Of a stretch of 5,512 nucleotides of DNA, positions 1-5,512 are shown piece by piece. Under the pieces are notes generated by a model. That model did no database searches. It was given only the letters and a program-made list of their open reading frames with translations, and had not been told where the DNA came from. This DNA comes from Anaerolineales bacterium (GTDB taxonomy: Bacteria > Chloroflexota > Anaerolineae > 4572-78 > J111): NCBI GenBank assembly GCA_012032575.1, contig JAAUSP010000527.1, forward strand, positions 1 through 5,512, in the 5' to 3' direction. Position 1 is the first letter of the stretch. Every line of letters starts with the position of its first letter. Position numbers and translations under genes: made by a program.

Positions 1-306
1 AAATGTTTCCGAGGATGGGCGCGACCAGGTTGCTGGCATCCGACAGGTCAGCGACCACGCCCAGCAGCGTGCCCAGGAAAGTTGCCAGGAAAACAAACAC
101 GGCCAGGCGATTGCCCGATTTTGCTCAATCTGGGCCAACTCCTTTAACTGAGGATCGTTCAATTCGGTTTTGGTGCTTTTAGCGGCGGGTTTAGCGGGAG
201 CGCCTGGATTGGGTGGGGCTGGAGCAGGCTTGGCGGAAGACTCGCTCGATTTTTCCTCTCTCCTCAGAAATTTGGGGTCTGATTTTTCGCTGTCGGGGTT
301 GCTCAT
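1..306 (-). CDS. Hypothetical membrane-anchored protein, N-terminal part, frameshifted
   Basis: I do not recognise the family. The start is ATG at 306-304 on the minus strand, chosen because GGAAAGG lies six bases upstream. About the first 62 residues are hydrophilic, with a Pro/Ala/Lys-rich stretch (residues 26-45, ending in PAKPAAKST) and then a short charged segment ending near LKELAQIEQ. The uninterrupted frame then turns into an implausible Trp/Cys-rich sequence. The neighbouring frame instead gives a membrane helix (NRLAVFVFLATFLGTLLGVV) followed by ADLSDASNL. Restoring one base in the run at 119-122 joins the two halves (EQKSGNRL). The visible part would then be about 102 residues, with a cytoplasmic disordered head and a membrane span near residues 66-86. 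The C-terminus lies beyond the left edge. Function is unknown. It is transcribed divergently from the pyruvate-kinase-like gene, so the two may share control sequences. Confidence 0.7.
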   Translation of the reverse strand, partial: MSNPDSEKSDPKFLRREEKSSESSAKPAPAPPNPGAPAKPAAKSTKTELNDPQLKELAQIEQNRAIAWPCLFSWQLSWARCWAWSLTCRMPATWSRPSSETF

Positions 307-312
307 GAGATA

Positions 313-319
313 CCTTTCC
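313..319 (-). promoter_or_regulatory. Ribosome binding site of the minus-strand membrane protein
   Basis: On the minus strand the sequence reads GGAAAGG, then six bases (TATCTC), then ATG at 306-304. It is a good Shine-Dalgarno match at normal spacing and fixes the start of this gene. Confidence 0.65.
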
Positions 320-356
320 AGTCTGGATAGAAATTGTGGTTAGAATTGGTTTTTGG

Positions 357-384
357 ATAACAAAAAAGGAGGTTGCCTGGGCAA
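357..384 (-). promoter_or_regulatory. Weak candidate promoter for the minus-strand gene
   Basis: On the minus strand, TTGCCC (384-379) lies 16 bases before TGTTAT (362-357), which is four of six matches to each sigma-70 consensus hexamer. It would start transcription near 350, about 45 bases ahead of the start codon. A competing -10-like CATAAT lies at 530-525, next to the TTAA repeats at 551-577. Neither is strong. Confidence 0.2.
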
Positions 385-550
385 TAGAGATATTAAAATC
401 GAATAGGGTGGAGCGGCACATTGTGGCCAGCAGAGGTAATTGACAAAGATTTTGAGCGAGGCATACCGGTAGGAATCAAAGAGATTGGTTGAAAACAAGA
501 TTAGAAACAGATGGTCTCTGAACAATTATGGCATGAACTTGCTAAGCGAG

Positions 551-578
551 TGTTAAAAATTTGTTAAATTCATTTAAC
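551..578. repeat. Upstream cluster of phased TTAA repeats with inverted repeat
   Basis: TGTTAAA occurs at 551-557 and again at 562-568, exactly 11 bases apart. A third TTAA follows at 574-577. Read on the minus strand the first two are TTAACA hexamers separated by five bases, the spacing and near-sequence of boxes bound by PhoP/PhoB-type response regulators. The second copy is also one arm of a perfect 7-bp inverted repeat (GTTAAAT, two-base centre, ATTTAAC) at 563-578. It could be an operator for either divergent gene. Regulator identity is inference only. Confidence 0.45.
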
Positions 579-665
579 CAAACTATTCAGCCATCCCTGC
601 GCACTGACCACCTGAATGTGTGTAGAAATAATATTACCCCTTTGAAATCTCAAAAATGATTATCT

Positions 666-715
666 TTAATCAAGATTTTACAAAGATTTAATCCGTACTT
701 AATCTTCTGTTAAAA
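666..715 (+). repeat. Five hexamers in perfect 11-bp register upstream of the pyruvate-kinase-like gene
   Basis: TTAATC (666), TTTACA (677), TTAATC (688), TTAATC (699) and TTAAAA (710) start at exact 11-base intervals. Units one and two also share the same five-base tail, AAGAT. The period matches one DNA turn and the direct-repeat spacing used by winged-helix response regulators of the OmpR/PhoB class. The last units overlap the candidate promoter at 688-716, as expected for an activator box that replaces a poor -35 element. The repeats are seen directly; their role as a binding site is inferred, and AT-rich chance repetition is the main alternative. Confidence 0.5.
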
Positions 716-716
716 T
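688..716 (+). promoter_or_regulatory. Candidate extended -10 promoter for the pyruvate-kinase-like operon
   Basis: TAAAAT at 711-716 matches TATAAT at five of six positions and is preceded by TG at 708-709, giving an extended -10 (TGTTAAAAT). Seventeen bases upstream, TTAATC (688-693) is a poor -35 (three of six) and belongs to the 11-bp repeat array. Transcription would begin near 723, leaving a leader of about 87 bases. Confidence 0.45.
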
Positions 717-741
717 CCGGCTCTAAAATTTGCTTGACGAC

Positions 742-754
742 GCTGAATTTCAGC
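742..754. repeat. 13-bp palindrome in the leader
   Basis: GCTGAATTTCAGC is a perfect inverted repeat with 6-bp arms and one central base. It lies about 20-30 bases downstream of the predicted transcription start, so it could be a repressor operator or a small RNA hairpin. It is short enough to arise by chance. Confidence 0.3.
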
Positions 755-763
755 ATAACTCGG

Positions 764-790
764 TGGGAGGGTCTGCTGTAGCCCTCGCCA
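764..790 (+). other. Leader hairpin just ahead of the ribosome binding site
   Basis: TGGGAGGGT (764-772) can pair with GCCCTCGCCA (781-790): T764-A790, G765-C789, G766-C788, G767-C786, A768-T785, G769-C784, G770-C783 and G771-C782, plus a T-G wobble, with one bulged G at 787 and an eight-base loop. It ends seven bases before the Shine-Dalgarno and has no T tract, so it is not an intrinsic terminator. It may affect translation or mRNA stability. I could not match it to a known riboswitch. Confidence 0.35.
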
Positions 791-796
791 ATAGAC

Positions 797-805
797 AGGA
801 AAAGG
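797..805 (+). promoter_or_regulatory. Ribosome binding site deciding the start at 810
   Basis: AGGAAAAGG lies just before ATG 810 (nine bases from AGGA, four from the final GG). No comparable site precedes the internal ATG at 995. This supports starting the protein at 810 even though the frame breaks soon afterwards. Confidence 0.6.
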
Positions 806-809
806 CACG

Positions 810-2674
810 ATGGTTATTGACAAAAGTAAACTCGAAATGCTCATCGAACAAATTGAAAAATTTACCGGGACGCCAAAGCAACTGAAGCCGTCCACCAAGC
901 TCGTTTAGCTGTAGTCCATCCTTCCTTTCAGCTTAGCGCACAGAATCTGCTGCACTATGTCGCCCTGCGCCACCACGATATCAGACCGCTGCAAATGGAG
1001 TTGGCTCAACTGGGGCTATCCTCTTTAGGCCGGGTTGAGGCCCATGTGATTCCCAGCCTGTATCTGGTCCACGCTGTTTTGTGCCAGTTGGCCGGCCGCG
1101 AAAGCCATCTGCCCTACCCGGAGTATGAATTTGTTCAGGGCCACCAATTTTTGGAAGCCAACAGCGCGGCCTTACTGGGTCAGGCTCCTCAGAATCGCAG
1201 TGTCGAAATTATGGTTACTATGCCCAGTGAAGCGGCAACTGCCCCCTCGTTTGTTGAAACTTTGCTAAGCGATGGCATGAACTGTGCCCGGATAAACTGT
1301 GCCCATGATGATGCAGAAATATGGGGCCAGATGATCGAAAATATTCATCAGGCCCGGCAGAAGCTGGGGGTAGAGTGCCGCGTGTTGATGGATTTGGCCG
1401 GACCCAAATTGCGGACCGGCCCCTTAAAGCCTGGCCCTAAATTTGTACGTATGCGCCCGCAGCGGGATAAACTGGGCCGGGTCACTCGACCCTGCTGGGT
1501 TTGGCTGGGGGTGGCGGGCCAGCCTGTTCCTGCTGACGCTGAGGCCTTTATTCCGGTTGCCGCCGATTGGCTCGACCAGCTTGAGGAAGGCGACCAGCTT
1601 CTTTTCACCGATACACGGGGCAATCGCTGCACCCTCTCCATCCAAAATAAGGACACTGCCCTTCCTCACGGCTGCTGGGCAGAAATCTATCGGACGGCTT
1701 ATCTCCAAACTGGCGACATCTTACGCATTACCGGCAAAACAGGCCCAATGGCCGAGACACAAGTGGGGGAACTACCCATCCTGGAACTGCCCATTCTTTT
1801 GAAGAAGGATGATCTCCTGATCATTCACAAAGCAGACGAGCCAGGTGAACCGGCCCAATACAGCCTGGAGGGCAACCTGCTCCAGCCGGCTCACATCTCC
1901 TGTACGCTGCCTGAAATATTTACCAAAATAAAGGTCGGCGAGCCGATCAAACTGGATGACGGCAATATCGAAGGTCTGATTGTAGATGTCTCTGCTGAAA
2001 AAATTACGGTTCGTATCACCTATGCCAAACCCAACGGCAGTCGCCTGCGTGCCGATAAAGGCATCAACCTGCCCAAGAGCCAATTGGGCATCAGCGGTTT
2101 AACCGAGAAAGATCGCCTTGACCTGGATTTTGCCGCCCAACACGCTGATATCATCAGTATGTCTTTTGTTAATGAAGTGGATGATGTGCTGGCTTTACAG
2201 GCAGAATTGCAAAAGCGGGGAGCGACCGATAAAGGCATTGTCCTCAAAATCGAAACCCGGCGGGCCTTTAACAATCTGCCGATGTTGCTCCTAACCGCGA
2301 TGTCACACTACCCCGCCGGGGTGATGATTGCCCGCGGCGACCTGGCGGTCGAGTGCGGCTGGAAACGGCTGGCCGAAATTCAGGAGCAAATTCTGTGGCT
2401 GTGTGAAGCTGCCCATTTGCCGGTTATCTGGGCCACGCAGGTGTTGGAAAACCTGGCTAAAACCGGGCTGCCCTCTCGCGCCGAAATCACCGATGCGGCT
2501 ATGGCCCAGCGGGCTGAGTGCGTTATGCTCAATAAAGGGCCGGGAATCCGCCAGGCCATTTACCTACTCAACGAAATTTTGCAGCGCATGCAGGAGTACC
2601 AAAACAAGAAAACAACCATGCTGCGCCAATTAAAAACCGATACCGTTGTGCTGTTTGACGAGATACCCGAATAG
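810..2674 (+). CDS. pyk: Pyruvate-kinase-like protein with N-terminal extension, one apparent frameshift
   Basis: This is a pyruvate kinase family member, expected to convert phosphoenolpyruvate and ADP to pyruvate and ATP in the cytosol. The start at 810 has a good ribosome site and reads MVIDKSKLEMLIEQIEK. The frame then breaks at the A-run 856-860; adding one A continues into IYRDAKATEAVHQARLAVVH and the long frame, giving 621 residues (numbering below). Residues 1-130 are a mostly helical extension. The kinase barrel shows IMVTMPSEA (134-142), GMNCARINCAHD (156-167), LMDLAGPKLRTG (193-204), KGINLP (417-422), the catalytic KIE (480-482), ARGDLAVE (508-515) with the metal-binding Asp, and PSRAEITDAA (555-564). 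The B-domain region between 204 and 417 is about twice the usual size. The C-terminal allosteric domain of classical enzymes is absent. Lys at the Glu117 position (rabbit muscle numbering) suggests potassium independence. The transporter gene follows after six bases. The family is clear; actual kinase activity is likely but not certain for this divergent subgroup. Confidence 0.85.
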
Positions 2675-2680
2675 ACCTCT

Positions 2681-3697
2681 GTGCTAGAGTCGAGCAGCTC
2701 ATACGTCCATCTGTTAGACCATAAAGGTATCGTTCATGGTCACTACTTTGACCGGGCCGGGCATGTCTATGATGCGGGTTGGGCCAGGGTTAAAAACTGG
2801 CAGCCTGGTGAGGGCTTTTTGTGGCTTCACCTTGACCGGAATGACAGCGGGGTTAGAACCTGGCTGGAGGCAGACTCTGGTTTGGAAAGAGGCGTCCGCG
2901 AAGCGCTGTTGGTTGAGGAGCCGCACCCGCACAGTTTGATTGTTGGCGATGCGCTGGTGGTGTTTTTGCGGGGCGTCAATCTCAATCCAAACGCCAACCC
3001 TGATGATCTGGTCACAGTTCGTATCTGGCTGGAGGTGAGTCGGGTTATAAGCCTGAGAGGGCCACGTCTTTTAGTGGCCCAAGATATTGACGACCGCATC
3101 AAGATGCACGGCGAGCCGGCCACAGCCGGTGATTTTCTGGTGATAATGGTCAGCCGGCTCCTTGACCGGCTCGGTTCTGTGCTGGAAGAGATGGAAGACC
3201 AACTTGACTCGCTAGAAGAGGATTTGTTGGATAATGCGCTGAACAAGGAATTTCGGTCAACGCTGAGACGTTTACGCCGCCAATCTATTGCTCTCCGCCG
3301 CTATATTGCTCCCCAGAGTAATGTCATCAGCAACCTGGCTCAAGAGCGCGTCTCCTGGCTAACCGACCTCCACCGGGCCAGGCTAAGGGAACTGGCACAA
3401 CGCAATCTTCGCTACGTCGAAGACCTGGGGGCCATGCGTGAGCGGATCATTGTCATTGACGAAGAGCTATCAGCCTTGACCAATGAACAGATCAATCACA
3501 CAATTTTCATTTTATCTATTATCACGGCCATTTTTCTGCCGCTGAGTTTCGTTACCGGTTTGTTGGGCATCAACGTAGGCGGCATCCCAGGGGCTACTTC
3601 TGAATGGGGCTTCATTGGTGTTTGCGCCTTTTTAGCCCTCATTGTCGGCCTGGAGTTACTTCTAATTTACCAATTCCTCAAAAAGAGGCAGGTTTGA
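2681..3697 (+). CDS. zntB: CorA-superfamily divalent metal transporter, ZntB-like
   Basis: This is an intact 338-residue inner-membrane protein of the CorA/MIT superfamily, which forms pentameric channels or transporters for divalent metal ions. Residues 1 to about 240 form the cytoplasmic funnel, including charged helices rich in Glu/Leu and Arg/Leu (EEMEDQLDSLEEDLLDN, then LRRLRRQSIALRRYIAP). A long helix leads into membrane span one (about 273-295, FLPLSFVTGLL), followed by GINVGGIPG (296-304) and span two (309-330). The C-terminus is a short basic tail (KKRQV). Classical CorA has GMN here; GIN with a following GGIPG is typical of the ZntB branch linked to zinc, so zinc or another divalent cation is likelier than magnesium. 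The start is GTG 2681, six bases after the upstream stop and in the same frame, with no clear Shine-Dalgarno, which suggests translational coupling and one operon. Substrate and transport direction cannot be read from sequence. Confidence 0.88.
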   Translation: MLESSSSYVHLLDHKGIVHGHYFDRAGHVYDAGWARVKNWQPGEGFLWLHLDRNDSGVRTWLEADSGLERGVREALLVEEPHPHSLIVGDALVVFLRGVNLNPNANPDDLVTVRIWLEVSRVISLRGPRLLVAQDIDDRIKMHGEPATAGDFLVIMVSRLLDRLGSVLEEMEDQLDSLEEDLLDNALNKEFRSTLRRLRRQSIALRRYIAPQSNVISNLAQERVSWLTDLHRARLRELAQRNLRYVEDLGAMRERIIVIDEELSALTNEQINHTIFILSIITAIFLPLSFVTGLLGINVGGIPGATSEWGFIGVCAFLALIVGLELLLIYQFLKKRQV

Positions 3698-3702
3698 TCG
3701 GC

Positions 3703-3732
3703 TACCCAAATCATTAATTGTCAATACCCAAA
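3703..3732. repeat. Direct repeat TACCCAAA in the gap before glgP
   Basis: TACCCAAA occurs at 3703-3710 and 3725-3732, two helical turns (22 bp) apart, in the 91-base gap between the transporter and the phosphorylase. It is a possible operator for glgP. I found no strong promoter in the gap; TTGTCA at 3718-3723 resembles a -35 but lacks a well-spaced -10. No intrinsic terminator is visible after the transporter, so read-through into glgP is possible. Confidence 0.3.
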
Positions 3733-3776
3733 GAGCATCATGTCTGAAATCGTCAATGGGTTTAAGTATTTACCAT

Positions 3777-3783
3777 GGAGGAA
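3777..3783 (+). promoter_or_regulatory. Strong ribosome binding site of glgP
   Basis: GGAGGAA sits five bases before ATG 3789. This favours 3789 as the start over the in-frame ATG at 3756, which would add eleven residues that encode the Shine-Dalgarno itself. Confidence 0.75.
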
Positions 3784-3788
3784 CCTAC

Positions 3789-5512
3789 ATGCAGACCAAA
3801 CAACAATCCACGCCTACTCTTATGACCCCGGAAGCCTTCCGCCAACGGCTTGAACATAATCTGTATTACCATCGCGGCCAGGCGATCCAATCGGCCAGTG
3901 TGAATGATAAGTATATGGCCCTGGCCTATACCGTGCGGGATTACTTGATTGACCGCTGGCACAAAACGGTAGATGCCTACTATGAGGCCAATCCCAAATT
4001 TGTTTACTACCTGTCGGCGGAGTATTTGTTGGGGGCGCAGCTTAGCCAAAACCTGCTCTATTCAGAAACAACGGATATCGCTCGCCAGAGTTTGGCCCAT
4101 AACGGTGATAATTTTGAGCAAATTTTCAACGAAGATGTCGAACCAGGCCTGGGCAATGGTGGCCTGGGCCGGCTGGCTGCCTGCTTTATGGACTCGCTGG
4201 CCACCCTGGATATTCCCAGCGTGGGCTATGGCATTCGCTACGAATTTGGCATCTTTAACCAGTCGTTTAAAAATGGCTGGCAAGTTGAAAAGGCGGACCA
4301 GTGGCTGTCACTGGGCAATCCGTGGGAATTTCCCCAGGCAGATAATCGGGTCGAGGTAAAATTTGGCGGACGCACTCACCATGATGTGGATGAGCAAGGC
4401 CATTTTCGGTCTCACTGGGTGCCCGGCCAAACCATTTTTGGGCAGCCCTATCACCTGTTAGTCGCCGGGCTACAAAACCAACACGGTCAATATGCTGCGC
4501 TTGTGGCAAGCCAGGGCCAGCACCGAATTCGACTTTCACCTTTTCGACGCCGGCAATTATGCCCAGGCGGTCGAACAAAAAATCTATTCCGAAAATATCA
4601 GCAAAGTCCTCTATCCCAACGACAATAACTCACAGGGTCAGGAGCTGCGCCTCAAACAGCAGTACTTTTTTGTGGCCTGCTCGCTCCAGGATATTATCCG
4701 GCGCTTCAATCTGCGCAATGACGATTGGGCTTTATTCCCGGAAAAGGTGGTCATTCAGCTTAACGATACCCATCCGGTCATTGCCATCCCGGAACTGATG
4801 CGCCTGCTGGTGGACGAAAATCTGTTGGGCTGGGAGGAAGCCTGGGCCATCACCCGGCAAACTTTTGCTTACACCTGCCATACCCTCCTGCCCGAAGCAT
4901 TGGAAAAGTGGCCGGTTCGACTGCTGGCCTGGTTGTTACCCCGCCACCTGGAAATTATTTACGAGATCAACCGCCGCTTCCTCATCGAAGCCGAAGCCAA
5001 ATTTTCGAGCGATCCCGGCTGGGCGCAGCATTTGTCCATCATTGAAGATGGCGCGGAACCCAAAGTGCGGATGGCTCACCTGGCGGCGGTGGGCAGTTTT
5101 TCCATCAACGGGGTGGCCGAACTGCACTCAACCCTGCTGAAAGAGCGAGTTCTGCACGATTTCCACCGGCTGTGGCCGGAAAAATTTAACAACAAAACCA
5201 ATGGGGTCACGCCTCGGCGCTTTGTGAAGCTGGCCAATCCCCAACTGGCCGATTTGATCAGCGCCAAAATCGGTGACACCTGGCTGAACAATCTGGAACA
5301 ACTGCAAGAGTTGGAAACTTACGCCGATGATGCGCAATTTTGCAGGCCTGGCGGCAGGTGAAACGGGCCAACAAGCAAAGGCTGGCCGATTACATCCTCA
5401 AACAACAAGGCATAACCATCAACTCCGATTCTATGTTGATGTTATGGTTCAAAGCGCTGCATGAGTATAAGCGGCAGCATCTCAAGGCGCTGCATATCAT
5501 CACCCTGTATAA
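3789..5512 (+). CDS. glgP: Glycogen/alpha-glucan phosphorylase, C-terminus missing, frameshifted
   Basis: This is a family GT35 phosphorylase, which uses phosphate and a PLP cofactor to release glucose-1-phosphate from glycogen or maltodextrin in the cytosol. About 574 of an expected 830-850 residues lie in the window; the PLP-lysine region is beyond the right edge. Joined numbering shows YLSAEYLLG (74-82), [16 protein letters not shown] (118-133), [11 protein letters not shown] (146-156), [12 protein letters not shown] (267-278), LNDTHP (324-329), [12 protein letters not shown] (386-397), NGVTPRRF (471-478) and HEYKRQ near the end. The reading frame breaks twice. At 4467-4469 one G too many separates LLVAG from [12 protein letters not shown]. 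At 5338-5341 one T too few separates YADDAQF from [14 protein letters not shown] likely cluster of compensating errors at about 5436-5459 corrupts the usual VKR(I/L)HEY phosphate-binding motif. The sequence resembles the bacterial class found in cyanobacteria and Chloroflexota. A Cys precedes the active-site His ([14 protein letters not shown]) where Asn is usual. Errors in the sequence are likelier than a pseudogene, because everything between the breaks is well conserved. Confidence 0.9.

Larger units (their letters stand above)
307..809. other. Divergent intergenic region, about 500 bases, no gene seen
   Basis: No open frame here has a plausible start, ribosome site and protein-like composition. 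The short minus-strand frames near 340-525 and 710-898 look like chance frames, the second being antisense to the start of the pyruvate-kinase-like gene. The stretch 541-720 is strongly AT-rich. The region holds the control elements listed separately: TTAA repeat clusters at 551-577 and 666-715, a promoter candidate at 688-716, a palindrome at 742-754 and a hairpin at 764-790. A perfect -35-like TTGACA at 440-445 faces the plus strand but has only a poor -10 (CATACC, 462-467) and no nearby gene. Otherwise 385-550 shows nothing I can assign. Confidence 0.6.

Noticed and set aside
440..467. Plus-strand promoter with perfect TTGACA at 440-445
   Set aside because: The best -10 (CATACC) matches at only three positions and the nearest downstream gene starts some 340 bases away behind a better promoter candidate.
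340..525. Minus-strand 61-residue frame (MFRDHLFLIL...)
   Set aside because: It lies in AT-rich intergenic DNA, lacks a Shine-Dalgarno and does not look conserved; it is hydrophobic mostly because of base composition.
855..863. Programmed -1 frameshifting as the explanation for the break in the pyruvate-kinase-like gene
   Set aside because: In the starting frame the site reads GAA AAA TTT, which is not a canonical X XXY YYZ slippery heptamer. The other breaks need different directions and motifs, so a shared artefact explains them better.
2827..3246. Minus-strand 139-residue frame antisense to the transporter
   Set aside because: It is Ser/Arg-rich, as expected for the reverse complement of an acidic Leu/Glu-rich helix region; the sense strand encodes a clear CorA-family protein.
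3676..3688. CCTC-AAAAA-GAGG hairpin near the end of the transporter gene as a terminator
   Set aside because: The stem is only four base pairs, lies inside the coding sequence and is not followed by a T tract.
3740..3853. Short plus-strand frame beginning MSEIVNGFKYLPW
   Set aside because: It overlaps the well-supported start of glgP in another frame, has no ribosome binding site and shows no family-like sequence.
4559..4798. Plus-strand Arg/Ser-rich frame inside glgP as a separate small gene
   Set aside because: It is an out-of-frame shadow of conserved phosphorylase sequence (YPND to LNDTHP).

Overview
The window looks like ordinary bacterial chromosome, with moderate G+C in the genes and an AT-rich gap between two divergently oriented genes. 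It holds four protein genes and no RNA genes, CRISPR arrays or insertion sequences that I can see. The phosphorylase class and the long pyruvate-kinase-like protein make me suspect a Chloroflexota (Anaerolineae-like) or similar environmental bacterium. That is inference from remembered family resemblance, not a search.

Layout. Positions 1-306 (minus strand, running off the left edge) encode the N-terminus of an unrecognised protein: a Pro/Ala/Lys-rich hydrophilic head followed, after an apparent one-base frameshift, by a membrane segment. Positions 307-809 are a non-coding divergent control region. It contains two clusters of TTAA-type hexamers spaced about 11 bp apart, an extended -10 promoter candidate, a small palindrome and a leader hairpin ahead of the next gene. 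Positions 810-2674 (plus) encode a pyruvate-kinase-like protein with an N-terminal extension and no C-terminal regulatory domain; its first codons are separated from the rest by a one-base frameshift. Six bases later, 2681-3697 (plus) encodes an intact CorA-superfamily metal transporter with the GIN motif of the ZntB branch. After a 91-base gap, 3789-5512 (plus) encodes the first two thirds of a glycogen phosphorylase, broken by at least two one-base frameshifts and cut by the right edge.

Function. Glycogen phosphorylase releases glucose-1-phosphate from storage glucan and a pyruvate kinase closes glycolysis, so the cluster fits carbohydrate mobilisation. The transporter may supply or balance divalent metal, but that link is only positional. 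The pyruvate-kinase-like gene and the transporter are probably co-transcribed; the phosphorylase may be read through or have its own promoter.

The strongest window-wide oddity is that three of the four genes carry +1/-1 breaks, each at a short homopolymer and each repaired by changing one base. This looks far more like homopolymer-length sequencing or assembly error than gene decay. The most interesting biological signals are the 11-bp-phased repeat array next to the promoter of the pyruvate-kinase-like gene, and that enzyme's Leu/Ala/Lys signature of potassium-independent pyruvate kinases together with what looks like a duplicated B domain. I found no convincing new multi-gene system.
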